Source: DATJLY01 sp035604615 (GTDB taxonomy: Bacteria > Pseudomonadota > Alphaproteobacteria > ATCC43930 > CGMCC-115725). Taken from it: a stretch of DNA of 64,000 nucleotides. The notes beneath the pieces were generated by a model. That model was not told where the DNA came from and searched no databases. It was given only the letters and a program-made list of their open reading frames with translations. The stretch spans positions 121,127-185,126 of the forward strand of contig DATNID010000033.1 in the NCBI GenBank assembly GCA_035604615.1. Reading direction: 5' to 3'. Numbering within the stretch: position 1 is the stretch's first letter; each line of letters begins with the position of its first letter. The translations under genes were made by a program, and so were the position numbers. Below are positions 41,825-49,697 of the stretch, piece after piece.

Positions 41825-42955
41825 ATGGCGGGGCAGGGCGTCGGCGTCAAGGAAGTATCGTGGCTCGACTGCGCCGGCGGCGGCCAGATCGTGGTCGACG
41901 GCAATTTCGCCTATATCGGCCACATCGACGCGCCCAACGGCACGACGATCGTCGATGTCGCCGACCCCAAGAATCCCAAGATCGTGTCCGAGATCGCGAT
42001 CCCGCACGGGCTCCATTCGCACAAGGTGCGGGCGGCCAATGGCATCATGGTGGTGAACCGCGAGCATCACGGCCGCGCGCCGGACGGCAAGCATCCCGGC
42101 CGCGGCGGGCTGATGATCTACGACGTCGCCAACCCGCGCGCGCCCAAGCTGATCCGGCATTGGGAGTGCGACGGCAACGGCGTCCACCGCTTCACCTTCG
42201 ACGGGCGCTATGCCTACATCTCGCCGCAGGTGGAAGGTTACGTCGGCAACATCGTGATGATCCTCGACCTCAAGGACCCGGCGCGGCCCGAGGAGGTCGG
42301 GCGCTGGTGGATGCCGGGCCAGTGGAAGGCCGGCGGCGAGACGCCGAGCTGGAAGGGCCACGCGCACCGCTGCCACCATCCGATCCGGCGCGGCGACCGG
42401 CTCTACACCAGCTACTGGCACGGCGGCGTCGTCATCCTCGACATCGCCGACATGGCGCACCCGAAGCTGGTCTCGTCGATCGACTGGAGCCCGCCCTTCC
42501 CGTGGCCGACGCACTCCGCCGTGCCGATCGACCGCGCCATCGCGGGCCGGCGCTACATGCTGGTCGCCGACGAGGACGTGCTGCCGATGGACGAAGAGAT
42601 GGCGCCGGAAATGTCCGCCTTCATCTGGATGGTCGACATCACCGACGAGACTCGCCCGACCCCCATCGGCAGCTTCCAGGTCGCGGGCGTCGAGGGCCAG
42701 CGCAACCCGCAAATGACCGGCTGCCACCAGCCGGTGGAGACCATCGTCGGCAACGAGGTTCCGGCGGCGTGGTTCTCCAACGGCTTGCGCATCCTCGACA
42801 TCTCCAACCCGCACGCGATGCGCGAGGTGGCGCATTTCATCCCCGACACGCAGAGCGGCAAGCGGGTGTGCAGCAACGACGTCTATGTCGACGAGGGCGG
42901 CTTGATCTATCTCGCGGACCGCTGGCGCGGCCTGTCGATCGTCGAACGCGCCTGA
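41825..42955 (+). CDS. LVIVD-repeat beta-propeller-like protein
   Basis: A 376-residue protein without signal peptide, made of LVIVD-type repeats typical of beta-propellers. NFAYIGHIDAPNGTTIVDVA, GLMIYDVANPRAPKLI, YVGNIVMILDLKDPARPEEV, VVILDIADMAHPKLVSSI and LRILDISNPHAMREVAHF are five or six such blades. Many His residues (HKVRAANG, HGRAPDGKH, GHAHRCHHPIRRG) could bind a metal. I know of no enzymatic role for this family. The ATG follows GAGAAGGAGGAAGCG. It starts 27 bases after the ATPase and is likely cotranscribed. Confidence 0.72.
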   Translation: MAGQGVGVKEVSWLDCAGGGQIVVDGNFAYIGHIDAPNGTTIVDVADPKNPKIVSEIAIPHGLHSHKVRAANGIMVVNREHHGRAPDGKHPGRGGLMIYDVANPRAPKLIRHWECDGNGVHRFTFDGRYAYISPQVEGYVGNIVMILDLKDPARPEEVGRWWMPGQWKAGGETPSWKGHAHRCHHPIRRGDRLYTSYWHGGVVILDIADMAHPKLVSSIDWSPPFPWPTHSAVPIDRAIAGRRYMLVADEDVLPMDEEMAPEMSAFIWMVDITDETRPTPIGSFQVAGVEGQRNPQMTGCHQPVETIVGNEVPAAWFSNGLRILDISNPHAMREVAHFIPDTQSGKRVCSNDVYVDEGGLIYLADRWRGLSIVERA

Positions 42956-42984
42956 GACGCGGCGGGGTGGCGTCGAACCTGCCG

Positions 42985-43026
42985 GTGTGATACGCTGGCT
43001 TACAGAGACGCACACCGTATGCTGGC
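42985..43026 (+). promoter_or_regulatory. Candidate operator of the toxin-antitoxin operon
   Basis: TACGCTGGC (42991-42999) recurs as TATGCTGGC (43018-43026), a 27-base period, each preceded by GTGTGA or ACACCG halves that are roughly inverted. The second copy touches the antitoxin ATG. Ribbon-helix-helix antitoxins bind such repeats to control their own operon. No clear -10/-35 pair is visible. Confidence 0.4.
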
Positions 43027-43299
43027 ATGACCGACACCACCCATATCACGCTGCGGGCGCCTGCGGAGATTGTCGAGGCGCTCGACCGGGTCGCAGCCAT
43101 CCTGGATCGCGACCGCTCGTGGCTGATGCTGCGCGCGATGCGCCAGTTTCTCGACCGCGAGGGCCGCGAAATTCTCGAGGACGCGCGCGCCATCGCGGCG
43201 CTTGATCGCGGCGAGAGCGTGAAGTTCGAGGACGCGCTTGCCGAGCTCGACGAGATCATCGACGGAGCGGATCGGAAGAAGCGCCGCCGCGCGCGATGA
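43027..43299 (+). CDS. Ribbon-helix-helix antitoxin (ParD/CopG-like)
   Basis: A 90-residue protein. The N-terminal THITLRAPAEIVEALDRVA and SWLMLRAMRQFL form a ribbon-helix-helix DNA-binding domain. The C-terminal tail (FEDALAELDEIIDGADRKKR) would neutralise the partner toxin. Its stop overlaps the start of the toxin gene by four bases (ATGA), the classic antitoxin-first order. It probably represses its own promoter through the repeats just upstream. Confidence 0.85.
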   Translation: MTDTTHITLRAPAEIVEALDRVAAILDRDRSWLMLRAMRQFLDREGREILEDARAIAALDRGESVKFEDALAELDEIIDGADRKKRRRAR

Positions 43300-43607
43300 C
43301 GGCCGCGGTCCGGATCGCGCAAAGCGCCCGCGACTGGATGCGGCGCGAGGCCGAGTATTTGCACGGCGAGCGGCCGGAGGCGGCGCGCCGGTTCCGGGAC
43401 GCGATGCGCAAGGCGCAAATTCTCCTGGCGGATCAGCCGCGCGCGGGCGTGCACGGTCTCATCGTGGATACGCGAATTCTGGTTTCGGGCGACTACCTTC
43501 TCTCCTATCGCCTGGTCCTGGCGGGCGATGGCGAGACCGTGACGGCGGTCGAAATCTTTGCCGTCCGGCACGGTCGCCAGGCGGACGCGAGGCGTCTCGT
43601 TCCCTGA
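43296..43607 (+). CDS. RelE/ParE-superfamily toxin
   Basis: A 103-residue toxin-like protein. AARRFRDAMRKAQILLADQP, GVHGLIVDTRILVSGDYLLSYRLV and the C-terminal TAVEIFAVRHGRQADA match the ParE/RelE fold. The VRHGR end is typical of intact ParE toxins. The reading frame is complete and all expected segments are there, in contrast to the broken toxin near 56.8 kb. ParE toxins inhibit gyrase; RelE relatives cleave mRNA. Sequence alone favours ParE. It converges on the Rieske beta-subunit gene with three bases between stops. Confidence 0.85.
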   Translation: MTAAVRIAQSARDWMRREAEYLHGERPEAARRFRDAMRKAQILLADQPRAGVHGLIVDTRILVSGDYLLSYRLVLAGDGETVTAVEIFAVRHGRQADARRLVP

Positions 43608-43610
43608 TCG

Positions 43611-44084
43611 CTACAGCGGAATCGCCAGCAGCGTGTCGATGCGGCGGCTGTCGAGGATGACGAGGCGCTCGGCGAAGACGGGCTCGGCGCCCGCGAGCGC
43701 GATGCGGTCGAGATAGCGGCCGGCGCCGAACAGGCTCATCGCGCCGTCCTGCATGATGCGGATCACCTGGAAGTTGGTCTGGGCGTGGGCGCCCGCCTCG
43801 TCGTGCCCCAGGATCAGCGTCGGCGACAGGATGTGGCGATAGCGCTGCGCCTCGTAGATGTTCGCCTCGCGCAGCGCCCGCACCCGGTCGGTCAGCATGC
43901 CGCGCGAATTGGCGAAGAACACGCCGATGGGGTGCCCCTTGTCGTAGTTCTCGCGCGAGATGATCTGGTAGCGGCAGGATGGGGCGAAGAAGTTGGGCCA
44001 CTCCTCGAGCCGGTCGTCGTCGATGCAGGCGGCATAGAGGCCCATGAGCCGCTCGATCGCATAGTGCAGCGCCGCGTCGTTCAT
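43611..44084 (-). CDS. Aromatic-ring-hydroxylating dioxygenase, beta subunit
   Basis: A 157-residue SnoaL/NTF2-fold protein of the ring-hydroxylating dioxygenase beta family. Landmarks are AIERLMGLYAACIDDDRLEE, WPNFFAPSCRYQIISRENYD near residue 29 and ANIYEAQRYRHILSPTLI near residue 73. It caps the alpha subunits structurally and has no cofactor. It follows the alpha-subunit gene with a four-base overlap (ATGA). Confidence 0.9.
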   Translation of the reverse strand: MNDAALHYAIERLMGLYAACIDDDRLEEWPNFFAPSCRYQIISRENYDKGHPIGVFFANSRGMLTDRVRALREANIYEAQRYRHILSPTLILGHDEAGAHAQTNFQVIRIMQDGAMSLFGAGRYLDRIALAGAEPVFAERLVILDSRRIDTLLAIPL

Positions 44085-45313
44085 AGACCCATGTGCTCGC
44101 GATAGACCTTCCAGAAGCCCCGGAGCGGCGATTCCGTCGCGCGCGTGTCCTGAGAGCGCCAGTCGCGCCCGCCCATCTCGAGGATTTCGCGGTCGGCGCC
44201 GGCGCCGGCGATGCCGCGGCGCACGAAGCTGCCGACCGCCCCGTCCTCCATCGAGATATAGCCCGCAGGGCCGACCAGGTTCGCCTGCTTCACGCGCTGC
44301 AAGGTCATCGCCTCGTCGTCGTCCTCGAAACCGAAATAGGTCCACAGCAGCTCGGTCTCGTCCTTGCCGCGCGGCACCACCTGGCGCGTGCACAGGCAGT
44401 TCTGGATTTGCTGCAGCACGAAGCACGGGAACACCGACAGGATTTGCAGCGAGATGCCGTCGCCGAACTCGTCGCTTCCCTGAATGAGCGACGGGTCGGC
44501 GAGCTGGAAGCCCTCGTGCTTGGCGCGGATGTCGGCGGCGTCATAGTCCGCACTCGGCCGGTCGGTTGCCATCTTGGAATAGCTGACATGATGGCCGCCG
44601 GTCGCGTCGATGACGATACCGCCCTCGGCCGAAAGCCGGTTGAGGCGGAACGTCGTGAAGAACAGGTGCAGCAGGCTGGCGTGATAAGGGTCGCGCACGT
44701 TGCAGATATACATCTTCCAATTGTTGGGCAGCATCTGGCTGTTGGTGCCGAGGATCTTGACCGGCTTCTTCATCACCCGCGCGATCCGCGCGCCGATCTC
44801 GGGACCGAGATAGGCGTCGAGCGCGGGCGCCGCGTCGGAGAACGAGCCGAACACGATGCCGTGGTGGCTCGCGACCCGTAAGCTCCGCCGCTTCCACTCC
44901 TCGCGCTTGAAGTCCGCCGGCATGCCGCCGCTGCCGCCGATGCCGCGCTGGAAGGTGACGGCGGTAAGGTTGCCTTTGAGGTCGTAGGTCCAGCCGTGAT
45001 AGACGCAGCTGATGCGCGCGCCGTGCCCCGCATCCTTGTGGCAGATGAGCGCGCCGCGATGGGCGCAGCGGTTCTCGAACGCGCCGAGCGTCCCGTCCAT
45101 GTCGCGCGCCACCACCACCGGCACGTCGCCGACGAAGGTCGCGCGATAGTCGCCCGGTGTGGCGATCTCGCATTCGAGGCAGAGATAGCTCCAGGTCGCG
45201 CCCATAAAAATGCGTTCGCGTTCGCGATCGTAGATGTCCTGGCTCTTGTAAAGCTCGAAGGGGACGCGCGAGGAGCCCGCCTCGGGCCATGCCGTGCTTT
45301 GCAAATCGTCCAT
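44081..45313 (-). CDS. Aromatic-ring-hydroxylating dioxygenase, Rieske alpha subunit
   Basis: A protein of about 410 residues. The Rieske cluster is CAHRGALICHKDAGHG then CVYHGWTYDLKG near residue 95, and the mononuclear iron site is VRDPYHASLLHLFF near residue 200 (Asp, His, His). It resembles anthranilate/salicylate-type alpha subunits. I chose the ATG at 45313 (MDDLQSTAWPE), preceded by AAAGG; a GTG at 45328 overlapping the upstream stop is the alternative. Ferredoxin and reductase genes are not adjacent. Upstream on the same strand are a formyltransferase and bioD. Confidence 0.9.
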   Translation of the reverse strand: MDDLQSTAWPEAGSSRVPFELYKSQDIYDRERERIFMGATWSYLCLECEIATPGDYRATFVGDVPVVVARDMDGTLGAFENRCAHRGALICHKDAGHGARISCVYHGWTYDLKGNLTAVTFQRGIGGSGGMPADFKREEWKRRSLRVASHHGIVFGSFSDAAPALDAYLGPEIGARIARVMKKPVKILGTNSQMLPNNWKMYICNVRDPYHASLLHLFFTTFRLNRLSAEGGIVIDATGGHHVSYSKMATDRPSADYDAADIRAKHEGFQLADPSLIQGSDEFGDGISLQILSVFPCFVLQQIQNCLCTRQVVPRGKDETELLWTYFGFEDDDEAMTLQRVKQANLVGPAGYISMEDGAVGSFVRRGIAGAGADREILEMGGRDWRSQDTRATESPLRGFWKVYREHMGL

Positions 45314-45324
45314 CGCCTTTGCCC

Positions 45325-46248
45325 TCACCCGCCCAGCATCGCGCCGGCCGCGATCCCGGCCTCGTTTCCGGCGATCTTCTTGCCGTCATCGATGCGGCAG
45401 CGCGCCACTTGGAGCAATCCGCCCTGGGCGCATACCGTGAAGCTGTCGCCCTCGACCTTCGCCACCTGGCCGGGCTTCAGCCCCTTCACCGCGCCGAAGG
45501 TGCGGGCGACGATCTTGCGCGCGTCGAACAGCTGCAGCCGCTTGCCCTCCCAGCGCGTCCAAGCGCCCGGCGCGGGATTGCAGCCGCGCACCAGGTCGTA
45601 GATGCGATCGATATGCATGGCCCAATCGATGTGCGATTCCGCCTCGCGAACCCAGCCCTCGTAGGTCGCCAGGCTTTCGTCCTGTGCCACTTCGCGCGCG
45701 GTGCCCGCGATCACCGCTTCCGCCGCCTCGATCAGCGCCGCCACGCCGAGCGGGAAGATGCGGTCGAAATAGACGCTGCCGAGCGTGTCGTCGGGGCCGA
45801 TCGCGACCTCCTTCTGCAGCAGCACGGCGCCCTCGTCGAGCCCGTCCGAGGGACGGAAGATGGTGAGGCCGGTCTTGGTCCGCCCGGTCATGATCGCCCA
45901 GTTGATCGAGGACGGACCGCGATGGAGCGGCAGCAGCGAGGGGTGGAACTGGATCGTCCCAAAGCGCGGCAGCAGGCAGAAGGTCTGCGGCACGAACTGC
46001 GTCACAAAGGCCATGACGCCGAGATCGGCCTTCATGCGCGTGATGGTGTCGCGTGCCTCGTCGCTGCTGTAGGAGCGGAAGGAGGCGACCGGCAGGCCGT
46101 ACTCGGTCGCGGCGGCCTTCAGCGGATCGGGCCGCGCGCCCGGCGCTTCCGGCGGCACGAACACGCCGGCGACCTGGTGCCCGCGCGCGATGAAGGCGTC
46201 GAGCGCCGCCTTGCCGAAAGCCTGCTGACCGATGACCGCAATCCGCAT
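45325..46248 (-). CDS. Formyltransferase-family protein (Fmt/FDH N-terminal-like)
   Basis: A 307-residue protein with the formyltransferase fold. FGTIQFHPSLLPLHRGPSSI holds the catalytic HPSLLP segment near residue 116, and LTIFRPSDGLDEGAVLLQKE near residue 145 holds the catalytic Asp. A C-terminal Fmt-type OB domain follows (GAWTRWEGKRLQLFDARK). It is closest in pattern to the hydrolase domain of 10-formyltetrahydrofolate dehydrogenase. A chromosomal tRNA formyltransferase role is less likely given the neighbours. It starts 24 bases after bioD and ends in an overlap with the Rieske alpha start region. Confidence 0.85.
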   Translation of the reverse strand: MRIAVIGQQAFGKAALDAFIARGHQVAGVFVPPEAPGARPDPLKAAATEYGLPVASFRSYSSDEARDTITRMKADLGVMAFVTQFVPQTFCLLPRFGTIQFHPSLLPLHRGPSSINWAIMTGRTKTGLTIFRPSDGLDEGAVLLQKEVAIGPDDTLGSVYFDRIFPLGVAALIEAAEAVIAGTAREVAQDESLATYEGWVREAESHIDWAMHIDRIYDLVRGCNPAPGAWTRWEGKRLQLFDARKIVARTFGAVKGLKPGQVAKVEGDSFTVCAQGGLLQVARCRIDDGKKIAGNEAGIAAGAMLGG

Positions 46249-46272
46249 CGCAATCCTCCCCGCCGCCGCAGG

Positions 46273-46947
46273 TTACACCAGATCGGCGAGCCTGCCGAAC
46301 ACCGCGTGCGCGGCGCCGGGCGCGAGGCGCGGCATGGCCAGGACCGGGACGCCGGAGGAAAAGCGCCCGATGCTGGCGGCGTTGTCGGCGAGCCGCTCGG
46401 GCGCGTTGCCGTGCCCGCTCACGACGATGGCGGCGACGGCGAGCCGGCGCTGGCGCAAGGCCGCGAACGCGGTGAGGGTGTGGCTGATGGTGCCGAGATA
46501 GCTCCCCGCCACCAGTACCGCCGGCACGCCGAGTTCCGACATCCAGTCGAGCACCGTGTGGCGCTCGTCGAGCGGCACCATGACGCCGCCGATCCCCTCG
46601 ACGATCGTGACGCCCGCGAACGCGTCGACCTCGGCGCGGCAGAAATCGACGAGAGCGGCGAAATCGAGCGTGCGGCCCTCGCGGCGCGCCGCCTCGTCGG
46701 GGGCGAGCGGGGCGCCGAAGCGCCACGGCGCGATGCGTGCGATTTCGGCCGCGCTGGCCGGCAGGTCGAGCGCCGCCAAAAGCCGTGCCGGATCGCTCGC
46801 CGGCGCGCTCCATTCCTCGAAGCCGCTCACCACCGGCTTCAGCGCCGCCGCCTCACGACCGCGCCGCTTCAATTCGTGAATGAGGCCGATGGCGAGGAAG
46901 GTCTTGCCGATGTCGGTCCCGGTCGCGGTGAGGAAGATCGCGCTCAT
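46273..46947 (-). CDS. bioD: Dethiobiotin synthetase
   Basis: A 224-residue ATP-dependent carboxylase that closes the ureido ring of biotin. The P-loop is FLTATGTDIGKTFLAIGL at the N-terminus, with LKPVVSGFE after it and the VEGIGGVMVPLDERHTVLDW substrate loop near residue 110. Length is usual for BioD. It diverges from bioB with 118 bases between starts. On its own strand it leads into the formyltransferase and Rieske genes rather than into bioA or bioF. Confidence 0.93.
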   Translation of the reverse strand: MSAIFLTATGTDIGKTFLAIGLIHELKRRGREAAALKPVVSGFEEWSAPASDPARLLAALDLPASAAEIARIAPWRFGAPLAPDEAARREGRTLDFAALVDFCRAEVDAFAGVTIVEGIGGVMVPLDERHTVLDWMSELGVPAVLVAGSYLGTISHTLTAFAALRQRRLAVAAIVVSGHGNAPERLADNAASIGRFSSGVPVLAMPRLAPGAAHAVFGRLADLV

Positions 46948-47065
46948 CGCAGCGCAGCGGCGGCGGGACGGGCGAGATTTCGGTCTTGCAGGATCACGAA
47001 GCGGCCTTTGCGCAAGGGGGCACGGTGGATGTAGCCTCAACCGCCGGCCCGAGCAAGGAGCGCGC

Positions 47066-48022
47066 ATGAGCACGGAACCCGATCCGGTGAGGCACGACTG
47101 GACGCGCGCGGAGGTGGCCGCGCTCTATGCGCTGCCCGTGCCGGAACTGGTGTTTCGCGCGCAAGCGCTGCACCGGCGCTTTTTCGACCCCACGCGGGTG
47201 CAGCTTTCGACCCTGCTGTCGATCAAGACCGGCGGCTGTCCCGAGGATTGCGCCTATTGTCCGCAGAGCGTGCATTACGACACCGGCGTCGCTGCCGCCA
47301 AGCTGATGGGCGTGGCGGACGTGGTCGCCGAGGCCGCGCGCGCGCGCGACGCCGGCGCTTCGCGCTTTTGCATGGGCGCTGCCTGGCGCGAGCCCAAGGA
47401 CCGTGACCTCGACGCGGTCTGCGCCATGGTCGCGGGGGTGCGGGAGTTGGGGCTCGAGACCTGCGCCACGCTCGGCATGCTCGACGCGGCGCAGGCGCAG
47501 CGCCTCAAAGCGGCGGGGCTCGATTTCTACAACCACAACATCGACACCTCGCCCGAATATTACGGCCGCATCATCACCACGCGGGTCTACCAGGAGCGCC
47601 TCGACACGCTGGCGCGGGTCCGCGACGCCGGGATCAAGGTGTGCTGCGGCGGCATCGTCGGCATGGGCGAGAGCCGCGAGGATCGCGTCGGCATGATCCA
47701 AACGCTCGCGACATTGCCGGTCCATCCCGAGAGCGTGCCGATCAATCTGCTGGTCCGCGTCAAGGGCACGCCGATGGGGGATGTGCCGCCGCTCGACGGC
47801 ATCGAGTTCGCGCGCACCATCGCGGCCGCGCGCATCACCATGCCGCGCGCGGTGGTGCGGCTCTCGGCCGGGCGCGAGGAGATGACGGATGAGCTGCAGG
47901 CGCTGTGCTTCCTCGCCGGCGCCAACTCGATCTTCTGCGGCCCGCGCCTCTTGACCACGCCCAACCCCGCGCGCGACCGCGACGACGCGCTGTTCGAGCG
48001 GTTGGGGATGCGGCCGCTTTAG
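47066..48022 (+). CDS. bioB: Biotin synthase
   Basis: A 318-residue radical-SAM enzyme that inserts sulfur into dethiobiotin. The [4Fe-4S] motif CPEDCAYCPQS near residue 52 is diagnostic. ETCATLGMLDAAQAQRLKAAG, DFYNHNIDTSPEYYGRII and RVKGTPMGDVPPLDGIEFA are all standard BioB blocks. The ATG follows GCAAGGAGCGCGC. The divergent region with bioD contains no TTAT-type BioR palindrome that I can see. The gene is complete. Confidence 0.96.
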   Translation: MSTEPDPVRHDWTRAEVAALYALPVPELVFRAQALHRRFFDPTRVQLSTLLSIKTGGCPEDCAYCPQSVHYDTGVAAAKLMGVADVVAEAARARDAGASRFCMGAAWREPKDRDLDAVCAMVAGVRELGLETCATLGMLDAAQAQRLKAAGLDFYNHNIDTSPEYYGRIITTRVYQERLDTLARVRDAGIKVCCGGIVGMGESREDRVGMIQTLATLPVHPESVPINLLVRVKGTPMGDVPPLDGIEFARTIAAARITMPRAVVRLSAGREEMTDELQALCFLAGANSIFCGPRLLTTPNPARDRDDALFERLGMRPL

Positions 48023-48033
48023 GAGCGCTTGCT

Positions 48034-48083
48034 ACCCCCCATCCCAATCTTCGCCCGCAAGGGGGGAGGGAAGCGTGGGGGGT
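48034..48083. repeat. Palindromic intergenic repeat between bioB and the dehydrogenase relic
   Basis: ACCCCCCA (48034-48041) pairs with TGGGGGGT (48076-48083), and CATCCC / GGGAGGG add to the stem. The element fills the 65-base gap between convergent genes. It could end transcription from both sides and resembles dispersed G/C-run palindromes of alphaproteobacteria. Confidence 0.55.
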
Positions 48084-48087
48084 CAGC

Positions 48088-49151
48088 TTACGCGTTGCTG
48101 CCGGCAATCGCCTCGCGCACGGCCGCCGTCACCTGCGCCGTCGTGGCGCTGCCGCCGAGATCGGGCGTGTGCAGCTTGGGGTCGGCGGTAACGCGCTCGA
48201 TCGCCGCCATGAGGCGCCGCGCCGCCTCGCCCTCGCCGAGATGCTCCAGCATCATCGACGCGGTCCAGAAGGTGGCGATGGGATTGGCGATGCCCTTGCC
48301 GGCGATGTCGAAGGCCGAGCCGTGGATGGGCTCGAACATCGAGGGAAAGCGCCGCTCCGGATTTAGATTCGCGGTGGGCGCGATGCCGAGCGATCCTGCC
48401 AGCGCCGCGGCGAGGTCGCTCAGGATGTCGGCGTGCAGGTTGGTCGCGACCACGGTGTCGATGGTGGCGGGCTTCAGCACCATGCGCGTCGTCATGGCGT
48501 CGACCAGCTCGCGGTCCCAGGCGACGTCGGGAAACGCGCACGCGGTCGCGGCGGCGATCTCGTCCCACAGCACCATGCCGTGGCGCTGCGCGTTGGACTT
48601 GGTCACGACCGTGAGATGACGGCGCGGGCCAGCGCGAAGGCGAAGCGCATGATGCGCTCGACCCCGGCGCGGGTGAAGATCGCGGTCTCGGTCGCGACCT
48701 CCTCGGGAAGGCCGCGATGGGCGCGCCCGCCATGGCCCGCGTATTCGCCCTCGCTGTTCTCGCGCACGATCACCCAGTCGAGATCGCGCGAGCCGACATT
48801 CCTCAGCGGCGAGGCGATGCCGGGCAGGATGCGGGTGGGGCGGACATTGGCGTACTGGTCGAAGCCCTGGCAGATGGCGAGCCGCAGGCCCCACAACGTC
48901 ACGTGATCGGGAATGCCGGGATCGCCCACCGCGCCGAAGAAGATCGCGGCGAAACGCCTAAGCTGCGCGATCCCGTCCTCGGGCATCATGCGCCCGTGCG
49001 CGCGGTAATAGTCCGAGCCCCACGGGAACTGCGCGACCTCGAGCCGGAAGCCGGAGCGCTGGGCCAAGGTCTCGAGCACCTCGAGGCCGGCAGCGATCAC
49101 TTCCTTGCCGATGCCGTCGCCCGGGATCGCCGCGATCGCGTGGTGGCGCAA
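48088..49151 (-). pseudogene. ttuC: Frameshifted tartrate/isopropylmalate dehydrogenase-like gene
   Basis: Two overlapping frames together make a protein of about 353 residues of the isocitrate/isopropylmalate/tartrate dehydrogenase family. The first part opens AIAAIPGDGIGKEVIAAGLE and includes WVIVRENSEGEYAGHGGRAH. The second begins HLTVVTKSNAQRHGMVLWDE and ends with FEPIHGSAFDIAGKGIANPI and the C-terminal helices. The first frame stops at 48603; the break lies at about 48622-48630, consistent with loss of one base in the GCGCGGGCC run. Otherwise all motifs are intact, so the damage is recent, or it is a sequencing error. The likely start is a TTG at 49151. Confidence 0.82.
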
Positions 49152-49155
49152 AGTC

Positions 49156-49563
49156 TCAGCGCCGCTCGTTGCGCCGCCGCCGCGGCCGCGCGTCCTGCGG
49201 CCGACCCACCAGCGGGCTCGCCTGGTGATGGATCATGCGCCACTGCCCGGCTTCCTTGACGAACATGTTGGTGGCGACGAGGTTGCCGGCGGCCAGCTCT
49301 TCCTCGCAGGTCACCAGCGCGAAATTGTCATAAAGGAAGGCCTGGTCGTCGTAGATGGCGACGCGGGTCGGCTCCGGGCTGGTCAGGATGTTGCGCCAGC
49401 TCCGCAGCACCGCCTCGCGCCCGGAGAAGGGCGGCCAGCCCGGGTGGATGCACAGCACCGGCACGGTCTTGGCCCACAGCGCGTTCATCGCCGGATAGTC
49501 GCAGCTCGCGAAGGCGCGGTAGAACTCGAGATTCGCCGCCAGCACGGCATCGTTTTCGCTCAT
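49156..49563 (-). CDS. SnoaL/NTF2-like domain protein
   Basis: A 135-residue single-domain protein of the SnoaL/DUF4440 type. ANLEFYRAFASCDYPAMNAL near the N-terminus, VPVLCIHPGWPPFSGREAVLRSW and NMFVKEAGQWRMIHHQASPL are typical. Members are steroid-isomerase-like enzymes or ligand-binding folds of mixed function. It ends four bases before the start of the dehydrogenase pseudogene, so the two were likely cotranscribed. The ATG lies 134 bases from the divergent FTR1 gene, across a repeat-rich region. Confidence 0.75.
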   Translation of the reverse strand: MSENDAVLAANLEFYRAFASCDYPAMNALWAKTVPVLCIHPGWPPFSGREAVLRSWRNILTSPEPTRVAIYDDQAFLYDNFALVTCEEELAAGNLVATNMFVKEAGQWRMIHHQASPLVGRPQDARPRRRRNERR

Positions 49564-49609
49564 GTCCGATGGTGTCGCACTTTCGGCCGCAAAATGCCAG
49601 CCCCGCACG

Positions 49610-49681
49610 TTCGCAAGTGCGAACCGAGTCCCTTGCCCTGGATCGCGTTCGCATTTAAATTGCGACCGCTTCGCATTTGCA
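49610..49681. promoter_or_regulatory. Cluster of TTCGCA half-sites upstream of the iron permease
   Basis: Three related motifs lie between the SnoaL-like and FTR1 starts: the perfect palindrome TTCGCAAGTGCGAA (49610-49623), TTCGCATTTAAATTGCGA (49648-49665) and TTCGCATTTGCA (49670-49681). They share TTCGCA/TGCGAA half-sites, and the last two are A+T-rich in a G+C-rich setting. This arrangement looks like an operator array for an iron regulator (Fur/Irr/RirA type). The choice of regulator is inference. Confidence 0.5.
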
Positions 49682-49697
49682 GCTTTCCCGAGGATCT

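Noticed and set aside
46948..47065. A BioR operator in the bioD-bioB divergent region.
   Set aside because: No TTAT-type palindrome is present in the gap.
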